DNA from: Flammula alnicola
Taxonomy: Eukaryota; Basidiomycota; Agaricomycetes; Agaricales; Strophariaceae
Reading direction: 5' to 3'
NCBI GenBank assembly: GCA_015499995.1
Contig: JADNRV010000061.1
Location: 124,001 to 188,000 of the forward strand
DNA length: 64,000 bases
In this document: positions 1-10,429 of the stretch, piece by piece
Numbering within the stretch: the stretch's first letter is position 1
Layout of the letters: each line of letters begins with the position of its first letter
Made by a program: the position numbers and the translations under genes
Notes under the pieces: model-generated
What the model saw: only the letters and a program-made list of their open reading frames with translations
The model's database searches: none
Told to the model about the DNA's origin: nothing

Positions 1-1
1 A

Positions 2-1672
2 TGCTTGACGGGCGCGGCGGGCTTTTACGACACCCTCCTCTGGGGACTGGATTCACCTGGTTATGTCACGAAATCCACGCGGGTCAACGCGGGCGTGCTG
101 TCATCGGAGATGCTCGATAGTCCGGCGTATATCACCCTCATATCGAATCCCATGGACGACCTCAGTAGAATCAATTTAAACGACACATTCGGTGCAAACC
201 TCTATACCACCGGCCTCAACTTCACCCTTCCAGGCATCATCCAACCAGGATTCGCAAGAGTCGTTCCCGCTGTCGAACCCCTCTCCGGCGCAAATCTCGT
301 GTCACCTCGCATATGGCTCGACTCCAGCGGATTTGCAGTAGGCCTCGATGACGCTATCATGCGCACAGTGACCATGAACACAACGGAGACGTTCTGCAGT
401 CCGACGAACGTGCCGAACACGAACGACACCCAGGTGTGGAGGTGTAACATCCGGAATAGCGATGCGCAGGCTCTTTTTGTACAGGAAATGGGCCTCCCGC
501 AGATATGGTGGGATTTGTATCATCCCGAATATCTGCTTCCGATTCACAAGGACAATCCATGGCAGTCGTTGGGAACAGGGGGAGATACGGCAGTGATGAA
601 GCAGGTTTTCACGGTTACCAAAGGTTCGCAGAAACACACGTTCCTCCAGACAACATTCAAAGGCACCATGATCGGCTTTCCACCTCTCTTTCTCGACGAC
701 GGCGAAATCACGGACTTCATGCGGAGAACGTGGTCCACTTCCGATTCAGGCCAACCGCTCCCTCCAGCTGTGCAGTCGTTAGCTGACCTCGTCATTAGCG
801 CCAAGAACAACCAGACTAGCTTGACCTTCGGGTCGTTCATCCAAGGAAATGATACCGTATATTCATACAGCACAGAATACCTCAACTTCGCTGAAATTGT
901 TAACGGCACGGAACACATCATTTACGGTGCTCTGCGATTCGTTTCGACAACGATCGCCGTCATTCGCTCCGAAGTCCTCTTTCATGAGCCCACGCCGTTC
1001 GCTCCATGCAACCTAGTGTACCGAAATATTGCAACGGGTGGTGTCGTCCGCTCCACGAATTGCTACGACGCAGCAGCAGCAGAAAACCAGAGCGTACCTG
1101 CGACCGGCGGGTTCTTGGGCCAAATCGACACCTCGTCCGTCGTCATCATGAGCGACATCCTTGGAGACGGAACGACGAACACTAGCGTAGCGGTGTTGAA
1201 CCAGACAGGCATTGATTGGTACAACAACGTCACCGACCACATCGACCAATTGCTCATCTCGCGCGGCCTGATCCTCGGTGGGAACCGTCCCGACGTGATG
1301 GTGGACGTACAACACACCGAAGCCGCGATCTCCCATTTACAGCTGCTCCTTACACTCCTGCCTGTCCTGCTTGCGCTTTTGGTTCTTGGCACGACGTTCC
1401 GCCAGCCTATGAGCTATTTCAAAAACTCATTTATGGCGGCCGTGTTTGCAACGACGCACGTCAGCAGCCCGAAGTGCTCAAAGATTGGTTACATGCGCTC
1501 GCCGCCAGAAGTCACGCTCAAAGTGTCTAGAGAGCACACAGTACTGGGGACCCGTCATGGAGGCACTATTGCGATTGTAGGCGCAAATCAGCTCATTGCA
1601 CCTGGTATGAGCTACGAGCCGTTGCTGCAGGAGAAAGACGATGTAGAACAAAGGACAGAAGGTGTAATATAA
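2..1672 (+). CDS. C-terminal part of a glycosylated single-pass membrane protein, truncated by the window edge
   Basis: The frame is open from the first bases with no start in view, so the 5' end lies outside the window; it ends in TAA at 1670-1672. About 440 residues form an ectodomain with many N-glycosylation sequons (NTT, NDT, NQT, NGT, NTS, NVT). One strongly hydrophobic stretch (LLLTLLPVLLALLVLGTTF, coded near 1340-1400) follows, then a tail of about 90 residues. This suggests a lumenal or cell-surface domain anchored near the C terminus. No catalytic motif is recognisable and I do not know the family. It is uninterrupted over 1.67 kb, which is unusual for this window. Confidence 0.75.
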   Translation, partial: CLTGAAGFYDTLLWGLDSPGYVTKSTRVNAGVLSSEMLDSPAYITLISNPMDDLSRINLNDTFGANLYTTGLNFTLPGIIQPGFARVVPAVEPLSGANLVSPRIWLDSSGFAVGLDDAIMRTVTMNTTETFCSPTNVPNTNDTQVWRCNIRNSDAQALFVQEMGLPQIWWDLYHPEYLLPIHKDNPWQSLGTGGDTAVMKQVFTVTKGSQKHTFLQTTFKGTMIGFPPLFLDDGEITDFMRRTWSTSDSGQPLPPAVQSLADLVISAKNNQTSLTFGSFIQGNDTVYSYSTEYLNFAEIVNGTEHIIYGALRFVSTTIAVIRSEVLFHEPTPFAPCNLVYRNIATGGVVRSTNCYDAAAAENQSVPATGGFLGQIDTSSVVIMSDILGDGTTNTSVAVLNQTGIDWYNNVTDHIDQLLISRGLILGGNRPDVMVDVQHTEAAISHLQLLLTLLPVLLALLVLGTTFRQPMSYFKNSFMAAVFATTHVSSPKCSKIGYMRSPPEVTLKVSREHTVLGTRHGGTIAIVGANQLIAPGMSYEPLLQEKDDVEQRTEGVI

Positions 1673-2671
1673 GTTTTATGTAGAAGGTTGATTTTCACTT
1701 TTCTAGTACTTTATCTTTACCCTATTCACACATATACGCAGCTGGACAAGGCGAGGGGCGATATCGATTAGTGGCATTCTATGGCATAATGATGGTGTAT
1801 TAGCTCAAATGCGCAATTAGTACTATACGCCAGCACTAGATCTGTGTCAATTTTCGAGCTGACTCGCATAGTAACAGTTGACTATCACTCTGGTCCCATT
1901 CTGTACAGTAATGACAAGGACTTGAAATTTGACACGATTAAGGACTCCTCGAGGCCATTCGAGAATTTGACAAGAATTTGAAGTTTTCATTAAAAACAAT
2001 CTTCGAAATGATATGTATCTGGATGAACACTGTATTGAGAATATCTTCAGGACAGCTTTACATGAATATGTCCAGCGATTTTCTGGCCGGTGTACTTGCT
2101 GAGTGCGTCTGAGTGCGTTAAACTATATGTCTTCAAGTTGTGTCGTCCTGAGCCGCACTGTTTGATCAAGAAGCCGACAATGATGGTACTGATCCGTATT
2201 ACGTAATATCACCATAACCAAGGTCTTGCGGCCTTGGAAGTAAACCCTTCTTGATTACTTGCGGTGTGCGGAAAACTTTCCTGGTTTCGCTGTCTTTCAG
2301 TGCTTTCCCTCTCAGTACTTCCAAGTTCTTTCTGCTTCGACGCGTGCTGAAGGCTCTCACAAGGTTCTCAACACTTCAATAACATCCGTGAAAATGTCTC
2401 GGTCCTTGTGTAAACTTCGGTAATGTCAGGTTGGGCCGCTCTGAACACTGAGCGCTGAGCTCTATGTGACATGTCAAACACAGCGTTCAGGGATTGACAA
2501 GGATTGGCCATGAGGCCAAGGCACATCCGCTGGTCCGAATAGTCTCTCTCTTCCTCTTTAACGAGCATCTCCAAGACTAATACCTATTCTTAATACCCAG
2601 TCCCTGTCCATCTGTTTTCCATCAGTGCCGAATATTCTGCTTTCTTCAAAAGCCGTTCGCGGCCTAGCATA
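1673..2671. other. Intergenic region without a recognisable gene
   Basis: Short frames only, no splice-compatible coding string and no repeat shared with the rest of the window. It holds the 3' flank of the membrane-protein gene and the promoter of the small secreted protein. Confidence 0.5.
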
Positions 2672-3237
2672 ATGGTTACGGCGTTGTTCTTGGGGGCTGC
2701 TATTATTGCTGGTATGAATTTCCATGATTTTTTCTCGGTGCGAAACTTGTCATTGAATCACAATTCTAGTGGTCGTTGCCCAAGAGCAAGTCCTTGTCTA
2801 TGTTCCTTTTGAATGGGACAAAGTCCCGTTAACGGCTAGCGTCATCGGGACTGCAGGGGGAGCACAACATTTGCGTTGATCGATGGTCCAGAGACAGGCA
2901 TTGCGACTCCCGGACCAGGTGCGTTCTCCATCCCTTATTGACACTCCCCAAAATATGAGTCGATAGGCATCTTCTAGCAACCGTGATACAAGGCCCCTCT
3001 ATCGCATCGATGTATTATGTCAACGAGGCCGACACCGTCCAACCCACTCTTTCCGGAGTCTGCAATCTCATCAGTCCAGTTGCTGTGTGTACGCTCAGCG
3101 TATGGACATCAACAACCATGGATACGAGTGATATCGGCTCCAGCAGCGGCGCTGCAGGCGGTTCGTCAACAGGGACAATGATCTCGATGACTACCATTGC
3201 ACTTGGCTTCTGTATAGCCCTTGCGCTCCTGAAGTAG
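2672..3237 (+). CDS. Small secreted, probably GPI-anchored serine/threonine-rich protein (apparent one-base frameshift)
   Basis: Three exons: 2672-2711, 2770-2918 and 2978-3237, with GT-AG introns of 58 and 59 nt. The product starts MVTALFLGAAIIAVVVAQEQ, a clear signal peptide. It ends in a Ser/Gly/Thr-rich stalk (SSSGAAGGSSTG) and a hydrophobic terminus (TTIALGFCIALALLK), the layout of a GPI-anchored fungal surface protein. In exon 2 the frame breaks at a run of five G (2856-2860). Downstream the frame GSTTFALIDGPETGIATPGP continues cleanly into exon 3, so one missing G would explain it. Either an indel error or a recent null allele. Function unknown. Confidence 0.6.
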
Positions 3238-3559
3238 ACCTAATGCAGCAACGAACCTTGGACTATGATGACGATTTTTCATTTTACGGACATTTTCTAT
3301 CCATCTTAATTGCGAGTACACACCAGTAAATCCGATTTCTGGACAGTCACTAACGACGCTATTATGGTTTTGTCTCTGCTCCACGAGTGTAAGATTTCGG
3401 CAGCTTCAGAAAGTTGGTAGGGCCCGACATACTTGGTCGTCTTTCTACGCCTATCGGTTCTTCGAGCAAGCGAGACATAGTACGGCCCGGAGGTGACCAT
3501 TGGAAGGTTCCCAAACGAGTATGGGCTTAACTAAGATGTTGTTCCGGCTTTGCGACATC
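3238..3559. other. Intergenic region, nothing recognised
   Basis: No coding string longer than about 70 residues and no splice-supported exon. It lies between the secreted-protein gene and the left end of the duplicated block. Confidence 0.5.
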
Positions 3560-3999
3560 AAAACTTGATTACAACCTTTATGTACGAGGGCGAAAGCTGT
3601 TCTTCGAGTTCATACTATCCCGCCACGATCAGTCACGATCTCCTCAATGGCTAGAGAGTTTGTGAGAATGCGGAACGTACGTATTTATTTCTTCTTTCCG
3701 GATTCTCCCGAGTGCCATAATCTCTTATTTTCATCTGCAGAGCTCGAGGAACTTCAACAAACCTACAACGCTCGTCTCTATCCATCCTCGAAGACCACGT
3801 CCAGCAACATGCTCACCAATTAACTGCATATCTACCACGTACCATCCAAAGCGAACTTATGTCCAATACCAACCCTACGCCTAGGCTGCTCTCTACTTCA
3901 GCATCAGCCTCGCTCCAGGACATTAGCACAGCACATCTTGCGTGCAAGGAGACGGCATCTGCGTTTTACGCCATCAACTCCAATGACCGCATCTCCTGG
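3560..3999 (+). pseudogene. Left part of segmental duplication copy 1: relic of an unknown gene, cut by the gypsy insertion
   Basis: This stretch matches 24880-25350 in direct orientation: the same 'GGCGAAAGCTGT' start region, the same intron ending in CTGCAG/CACAG, and the same exon encoding LEELQQTYN. Small deletions relative to copy 2 destroy the frame. The segment ends at the CTGG target site (3996-3999) of the retrotransposon and resumes after 10552. The encoded family is unknown. Confidence 0.6.
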
Positions 4000-4170
4000 T
4001 GGAACCGTGGATCTGGTGCCGGGCTCGGCATAGACGGATTAGATTAGATCATAGATGGTACAGCGGATCACTGTAGGTACTGTACAGTCCGATCGCCCTA
4101 CAGAATACACATCGATCCTTGCTCCCGACTTCCATCGCGCTTGAGTCCTTCGTCTCGTTTGCCGTCTCCA
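4000..4170 (+). repeat. 5' LTR (171 bp)
   Basis: Begins TGGAACCGTGG, ends GCCGTCTCCA, and matches the 3' copy throughout. Short for a gypsy LTR. Confidence 0.92.
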
Positions 4171-4172
4171 TC

Positions 4173-4190
4173 TGGTGACAACAGAGCGAT
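4173..4190 (+). other. Putative tRNA primer-binding site
   Basis: TGGTGACAACAGAGCG begins two bases after the 5' LTR. The leading TGG is complementary to the CCA end of a tRNA, as expected for minus-strand priming. I cannot name the tRNA. Confidence 0.55.
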
Positions 4191-4550
4191 CCTACTTCTC
4201 TACGAGCTTCAGTATTCAGTCTTCAGCATTCGGCGTACGGTTATTCGGTCATTCGGTTTGGTGTTCAACAGCAAGAGTCATTATACTTCCGTCGACAGGT
4301 TCAAACCTTAAAAATTCCATCAACAAATCTGGCGAGGAGAAGGCAGCTTCCCCCCCGTGATCCTAGTGGAAAGTTTCTACCTAAACCCGTCACCGTCAAC
4401 ACAGATCTCGGGCCCAGCTACATTCCCCAGCGGATACTCGTGCCAAGGTCTATTGTGACGCCACCCGCGCCAGCGTACCAGCAGTGCACTACCGGTAATA
4501 TCCCTACAGTCGGGCCTCCCACACTGAAAACTATTCCCGACACCAACGTC

Positions 4551-5766
4551 ATGTCAGACAATCAAGGCTTGCGCATGTTCTGGGGTGATGGTGAAATCGA
4601 CGGCGAGAATCCACAGGACTTCATCAACGGCGTTGAGCGCAGCTTCCTTGCAAAGGCAAATCTCACGGAGAAGGATAAGGTTCGGACTTTTGAGTTGTGG
4701 TTGAAGTCGGGGAGAGCGGCGAAGATTTGGTGGAACGGACTAGCAGTGGATGAGAAAGACACTTGGGAGCATTTACGAGGGGCGTTTGAGAAGAGGTGGC
4801 CGGAGAAGTTAATTACGGAGAAAACAATGGAGGAGCAGCATGCAACATTGGCATCGACAGTTCTGAAAGAGGAGGATTTGGGGAGGAGGGTGAAGGTAGA
4901 CGGAGTGGAGGAATTCTCGCATGTGGTGTGGGCGGACAAGCTGGAACGACTTTCGACGGCGCTAAAGGATGACAGCGGCCTTCTCATCCCAACAGTGCGC
5001 AAATCTATGCCCAGGGCACTCAAGCTTCTCGTGGGCACGCAGCATCGCACCTGGCCAAACTTCTGTGAGGCTATCCGAAAGGTCTCGATCACGGAGTTGG
5101 AGGAAAAGCTCGAGATCGAACAGGAAGCGCGCATGATACAGGCGACGGTCACCCGTCTGGAACAGCTCCAGAAGTCACCGACCAGAGGCATCCGTGAAGC
5201 GTTGAGCACGAACGTCGCTTGGTTCACCAATTCCCGCACCGCGTTTTGCGATTCAGCGGGCAGCAACCCAGCCTGCGCCTCCTGCCACTCCGGGACCAAC
5301 TGCGGGAAGCATGGCATCAGCTCCCCAGTACCGACCTGACTCTGAGCGCCTCGTGGATGTCGTACGCCTCGCCTTGCCCATCCATCCGAATACGCCGGCA
5401 GGCAAGCTCGCATACCAAGCCCAGGTTGCAGAGTGGACCCAGAACAACTTGGGTCGTCCTGTGAATGAGATGCGGCCCTATCCTCTCAGCCCCGGTACTT
5501 CTCCTGTCGCAAGTGGGGAGTGTTGGAAGTGTGGACATGAAGGCCATCTTGGCACACTGTGTAGGACAGCAGAGCCAGTGCCGGTGATGGAGCAGAAGTG
5601 GCGGTCAATAGCTGCAACTATCAAGAGGCGTGCGGAGGCGGCTACGGTGGCGGTGAATTTTGTGATGGAGGATGGAACGTGGATCAGCAGGGACGAGTAC
5701 GATGCACAGGTCATTGCGGCACATGAAGCTAGCCGCCAGGGAAATGGAGACGGGTCGTCAGCGTAG
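4551..5766 (+). CDS. gag: Gag polyprotein of the gypsy element, with one frame change
   Basis: The first ATG in the long frame is at 4551 (MSDNQGLRMFWGDGEIDGEN), with capsid-like sequence following (FINGVERSFLA, AAKIWWNGL, LRGAFEKRWPE). This frame stops at 5337-5339. From about 5206 a different frame carries the continuation: an Ala/Pro-rich linker, then a CCHC zinc knuckle CWKCGHEGHLGTLC near 5521-5562, then TAG at 5764-5766. Gag therefore spans two overlapping frames (4551-5339 and about 5206-5766). The linker reads as normal coding sequence in the second frame only, so a one-base indel in an originally continuous gag is likelier than programmed frameshifting inside gag. Confidence 0.8.
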
Positions 5767-5848
5767 AGAAAGGAGCTCCGTTGGCGACCCTAATTCAGCG
5801 GGATGTAGGGGCAGCTGTCCCTGAGCTGTGAACGGGGGGCTCGGGGAC

Positions 5849-8800
5849 ATGAATACACCTAACGCGGAGCGTACAGAGGTTAACGATGGCAATAGGGTAG
5901 ACGAAACCACGAACCTGTACAATCTCGACGGCGAAAATGAAATATTTGACCTGTATCGCGTTGGTGTAGAGGATGAGATTGCGAGGAGTGTCCCCTTCGT
6001 GCAGACAGTCGGTTTTGCGGGGCTGAAAGGCGAGGTGGTGCGTTTGAAAGGTGTATTCGATGATGGGGCGATGGCAAATGCGATAGACGCGGGGGTTTTT
6101 GGGGGGGTGAAGGATTTTTTGTCAGCGTTAATTCCTTCTCGGAGACGGCTACGGATGGCGGATGGTCGGGTGGTTCCATCTCTCGGCATGTGGATTGGCG
6201 TTGTGTGGCTGGGTGACGTGGAAAGGAGGGGCGCTTTCGAGGTTTTCGACAGCAACGGTGCATGGGCAGTGTTGTTCGGCAAGCCTCTGCTGTCCAGCTT
6301 TGCTGCTGTCCACGACTACGGGCTGGATGTGATACACATCCCGGCGGGCAGTGGAAAATTGGTGCTTGCGAACCTATTCTCTGTGACGGAGTCGACGGCT
6401 GGCGGTCAGCCATCGATTGGGGTTGTCGGCCTCACGGATGGCATCGAGAAGCATGGCTTAGCCCAAGCCCCTCGCCCTTTAACAAGCGATGGGCGCGAGA
6501 GGCAGTCCATGGAGGAGAGGGCGGCGTGGAGGGTGTCCCAAGGATTGCCGGAGAAGAAGTCGAAGAGTGAGAGACGGTTGCGGAGTTGGATGACGCAGTT
6601 GAAGGCACGGAGGAGGGGACGGGCAGATGATGAGATTGGTGGAGGAGGAATGGCTGAGAGGGTGCATACGGGGACAGAGGTCTGGGGTGCTGAGGATGTA
6701 GTCCCGGGTGTTGTGCACAGCGAGCCACAGGAACATTGGAGCTCGGTCTGGACAGTAGATGAGGTGGCAGAAGGCGATTTTGGAGATCCTGGCGTCGAAC
6801 AACCCATGCTTGCGAGGACATTGCAACCGGACATCCTCACTCGTCGCACAGACCCATTCCTTGCGGCCAGAGTTGACGCGGTTATGGCAGAAATCACCAT
6901 TGGCGACGATCTTTCTGCCGACGAGAAGGAGAAGGTCACATCCCTGCTTCACGAATTCGCTGACTGTTTTGCATTGTCAATGAGTGAGGTTCTACCAGTC
7001 GAGGGCGCAGCTCACAAACTCAACATACCTGAAGGCGCCAAATTTCGCACCAAGGTCAATCAGCGTCCACTCAGTGTACCGCAGTGGGAGTACTTCAACG
7101 GTGTCATCGACAAGATGTTGGAGGCTGACATCATCATGCCTATTAGCCATCGAGACGTTAAGAGTTGTGGTGCCACGACGCTGGCGAGGAAAGCTCACGA
7201 GAATGGCGGATTGTCCATCGAGGATCTTCAGCATCGCGTAAACGACCAGTGCGTAGCTGCGGGTTTTCCTTCAGCTTTCGAAGACCTGCCACCCAGGCAA
7301 GACTCGCACGTACCAGGGACTGAGGACGAGGCCCCGGCGCCAAAATGGCGAGTTTGCCAGGACTTTGCTGATCTCAACCGGGTGACGCAGGTTCCCGCGC
7401 TTCCCCAGGGCGATATACGAGCGAAGCAGCAGCGCCTAAGCGGCCACCGCTGGTTGAACGTCTTCGATTTTGCATCGGGGTTTTATGCCTGTGAGGTTTC
7501 AAAGGACGATCAGCCCTACTTGTGTTTTTATGTGGAGGGGCGGGGATACTTCTGTTATAAGCGCATGCCATTTGGATTGACGGGCGCGCCATCTACATTT
7601 GGGGAGATGACGGCGAGGAATTTGGGAGATTTGGTGGGGTTGCTGTTCGAGTTGTTTGTGGATGATGGGGGAATGGCAGGGGATGAGTTCGACGAGATGT
7701 TGGGGAATTTGAGGGTTTTGCTGGAGAGGGTGAGAGAAAAGGGGTTGTCCTTGTCAGCTTCGAAGTCAAGGTTCTTCGTCACAGAAGCCGTTTTCGCCGG
7801 AGCACGAGTGGGGCCTGCAGGAATCCGTCCCGATCTGTCTAAGCTGACAGCGATTGTGGACTGGAAAACACCCACGGACTTGCAGAATCTGGGCGCTTTC
7901 ACAGGGCTGACAGGCTATTTTCGGACGTTGGTGAAGGGGTATGCGGTTATGGCTCAACCATTAACAGATCTGGCGAAAGGTTTAGACATTCCGCGGGGAA
8001 AAGGGAGGGTGGCATACAGACGGGCAATGAAGGGGTATTCTCTGGAGGGTCTATGGAAGCGCGAGCACACCCACGCTTTTCTCAAACTCAAGATCGCGCT
8101 TACATGTGAACCCGTGCTCAAGGGTCCAAAGTTCGACGGCACTCCTTTCATTGTCACTACGGATGGGTGCAAGGTTGGCTTTGCAGGCATGTTGACACAG
8201 AAGCATACGACGGTTCTGCCTAACGGAAAGGAGGTTACCCGTCTTCACCCAGTTGCTTTTGCGTCGAAACGGACATCAACAATAGAGGAGCGATATCAGC
8301 CTTACATCCTGGAATTCGCGGCACTCAAGTTCAGCCTGGACAAGTTTTCCGATATTATTTGGGGATTTCCTATCGAGCTCGAGACCGACTGTCAAGCACT
8401 ACGCGACCAACTAATTAGTACGAAGTTGAACTCCACCCACGCCAGATGGCGCGATGGAGTGCTCGCCTACAATATCATTGATGTCCGACACCGCCCTGGA
8501 CGTCTGAACCCTGTCGCCGACGGCCTCAGTCGGAAGTACGTCAATTTGCCGCTGGAGGTGGGAGACGGGCACGAGTGGACCGTTAGCGAGGATTGGGAGG
8601 TTAGGACGGGTTTAGCTCACGATATTTTCAGTATCACGGAAGCGGGAGGGGTTGACACAGGTGTGGAGGCAGCATTGAGAACGAGGTTTGCGCAGGAGAG
8701 GGTGTTCTTAGAGGTGATTGAGGCGATGCTGGAGCTGGACCATGGGAAGAGTTTGCGGGAGAAGAGGAGGGCGAGACATAGGGCGAAGGGTTACTTGATC

Positions 8801-10429
8801 AAGGGCGAAAGGTTGTGGAAGCTGGCAGATGGGAAGTCGATTCGAGCGCGGCCGAGGGTGGAGTGCGTGACGCGGGCGGAGGCGAAAGCACTGGCTTGGG
8901 AGGCTCATCGCGACGGCGGGCACTTCCAGCAGGACAATGTCAAGGCCGCCTTGTTGGATCGCATATGCAGCCCTGGACTTGATCAGTCAATAACGCTGGC
9001 CATCACGGAATGCGGGAAGTGCAAAGGATTTGGCAATACTCACCTCCACTCGCTGCTGGAACCGATAACGCGACGGCACCCATTCGAGCTCATGGTTTCC
9101 GATACCCTCACCATGCCAACGGGGAAAGGCGGCTTGAAGAAGGTCAGCCTGTACATTGACGTTTATTCTCAGCACGTTTCGGGTGGGGCGCTGCGCAAGG
9201 CTGCTACCGGGAAATCAACACGCACTGCTCTTGCGAGGGTCTGTGATACCTTCACAAACCCTGAGACATTGATGACCGATGGCGGACCCGAGTTCGACAA
9301 CTCGGAGGTGCGGGAGTTCTGCGAACTACGTGGCATCAATCTCCATATCGTGCCCGCGTACTCGCCGTGGATAAGTGGGCTAGTAGAGGGAACTAACAAG
9401 ATATTGTTGGGGCGGTTGAAGAGGTTGTGCGCGCCGGATCTGGGGGAGGATGAGTACGACAGGATGGAGGTGCCGGAGAATTGGCCTATGTACCTGGACG
9501 ACGCCATTCGTTATCTCAACAAGCGAATTCTTCCACTTCTGAAGTTCTCGCCGAACGAGCTGCTCCTGGGGCTCGTTGTCAATACCCCTCCGACACCGGT
9601 CGATATGGCGCAAGGGCCTGTGACAGGCGGCGATGTTTCCTTACAGTCGGCGTATGTGAATCAGCAGCGATTGGATGGCTATTCACAGATCGTGGAAAAT
9701 GCTCACCGTCGAAAAGAGGCTTTCGACAAGAAAGTGGAGGCCAGGGCACCTCGCGAGGTGATCTTCAAAGCGGGGCAGCTGGTCCAGGTGTACCGCAGTG
9801 ACCTCGACTACACTTTCAAGGCAATCCGGAAGATCGAGCCCAAGTGGTCTGCACCCCGTCGTGTCGTCAGCCGCCGAAAGAACTCATACAAGCTTGAAAC
9901 ATTGGAAGGACTCCCAATTGGCGGTCATTTCAGTTCTCGCCGTTTGCGGCGCTTCATTCCAAGAGACGGAACGAGTCTTCAAGCAGCGCAGAAGGCGGTA
10001 GAGGATGCGCTGGGGTTGGCAGAGGAGGATGCCGATGTGGGGGCTGAAGTTGAAGGTGACATCGACGTGGGAGAACAAGATGTTATGGCTGACAGAGATG
10101 ATGATGCCACGTCTATCTCCGAGGACGAGAGCGGAGAAGAGGGTGGGGCAGGAGCAGGGCCATCAGACAGCGAGAAGAGCGACGGTGAGAGCAGCGAGGT
10201 TAGAGAGGATCCAGAGCACGAAGAAGCAAGTGGAGGAGAAGAGGAAAACACGACGATTCCTGTGACTGGCCCGAGAAGGAGCGCGAGATTGGCAGCGCGA
10301 ATTTTTCTCCTGGGTTTCGACGAAGGCGACGATTACGTTCTTGACGCAACGAGGACGTTGCTTTCAGAGGGGGTGGGCACATGGAACCGTGGATCTGGTG
10401 CCGGGCTCGGCATAGACGGATTAGATTAG
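5849..10429 (+). CDS. pol: Pol polyprotein: aspartic protease, reverse transcriptase, RNase H, integrase
   Basis: 1526 codons without interruption from ATG 5849; an earlier GTG at 5828 is also in frame. Residues from the ATG: protease-like motif FDDGAM near 70; RT palm motif LFVDDGG near 602-608 (YVDD variant); RNase H TDGC near 771; integrase HHCC zinc motif (H..H, CGKC) near 1020-1057; integrase core acidic residues in SDTLTM, TDGGPEFDN and GLVEGTN (about 1085, 1144, 1180). A GPY/F-like module (VQVYRSDLDYTF) and an acidic tail follow; there is no chromodomain. The last codons, ending GSGAGLGIDGLD, and the stop at 10427-10429 lie inside the 3' LTR. Pol starts in a different frame from gag, 82 bp after the gag stop. 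Confidence 0.93.
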   Translation: MNTPNAERTEVNDGNRVDETTNLYNLDGENEIFDLYRVGVEDEIARSVPFVQTVGFAGLKGEVVRLKGVFDDGAMANAIDAGVFGGVKDFLSALIPSRRRLRMADGRVVPSLGMWIGVVWLGDVERRGAFEVFDSNGAWAVLFGKPLLSSFAAVHDYGLDVIHIPAGSGKLVLANLFSVTESTAGGQPSIGVVGLTDGIEKHGLAQAPRPLTSDGRERQSMEERAAWRVSQGLPEKKSKSERRLRSWMTQLKARRRGRADDEIGGGGMAERVHTGTEVWGAEDVVPGVVHSEPQEHWSSVWTVDEVAEGDFGDPGVEQPMLARTLQPDILTRRTDPFLAARVDAVMAEITIGDDLSADEKEKVTSLLHEFADCFALSMSEVLPVEGAAHKLNIPEGAKFRTKVNQRPLSVPQWEYFNGVIDKMLEADIIMPISHRDVKSCGATTLARKAHENGGLSIEDLQHRVNDQCVAAGFPSAFEDLPPRQDSHVPGTEDEAPAPKWRVCQDFADLNRVTQVPALPQGDIRAKQQRLSGHRWLNVFDFASGFYACEVSKDDQPYLCFYVEGRGYFCYKRMPFGLTGAPSTFGEMTARNLGDLVGLLFELFVDDGGMAGDEFDEMLGNLRVLLERVREKGLSLSASKSRFFVTEAVFAGARVGPAGIRPDLSKLTAIVDWKTPTDLQNLGAFTGLTGYFRTLVKGYAVMAQPLTDLAKGLDIPRGKGRVAYRRAMKGYSLEGLWKREHTHAFLKLKIALTCEPVLKGPKFDGTPFIVTTDGCKVGFAGMLTQKHTTVLPNGKEVTRLHPVAFASKRTSTIEERYQPYILEFAALKFSLDKFSDIIWGFPIELETDCQALRDQLISTKLNSTHARWRDGVLAYNIIDVRHRPGRLNPVADGLSRKYVNLPLEVGDGHEWTVSEDWEVRTGLAHDIFSITEAGGVDTGVEAALRTRFAQERVFLEVIEAMLELDHGKSLREKRRARHRAKGYLIKGERLWKLADGKSIRARPRVECVTRAEAKALAWEAHRDGGHFQQDNVKAALLDRICSPGLDQSITLAITECGKCKGFGNTHLHSLLEPITRRHPFELMVSDTLTMPTGKGGLKKVSLYIDVYSQHVSGGALRKAATGKSTRTALARVCDTFTNPETLMTDGGPEFDNSEVREFCELRGINLHIVPAYSPWISGLVEGTNKILLGRLKRLCAPDLGEDEYDRMEVPENWPMYLDDAIRYLNKRILPLLKFSPNELLLGLVVNTPPTPVDMAQGPVTGGDVSLQSAYVNQQRLDGYSQIVENAHRRKEAFDKKVEARAPREVIFKAGQLVQVYRSDLDYTFKAIRKIEPKWSAPRRVVSRRKNSYKLETLEGLPIGGHFSSRRLRRFIPRDGTSLQAAQKAVEDALGLAEEDADVGAEVEGDIDVGEQDVMADRDDDATSISEDESGEEGGAGAGPSDSEKSDGESSEVREDPEHEEASGGEEENTTIPVTGPRRSARLAARIFLLGFDEGDDYVLDATRTLLSEGVGTWNRGSGAGLGIDGLD
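10366..10377 (+). other. Putative polypurine tract
   Basis: AGAGGGGGTGGG lies four bases before the 3' LTR, the expected place for plus-strand priming. It overlaps the end of pol. Confidence 0.6.

Noticed and set aside
5206..5339. Programmed frameshift within gag
   Set aside because: No slippery heptamer or pseudoknot is evident, and shifting inside gag before the zinc knuckle is not the usual strategy; a one-base indel is simpler.
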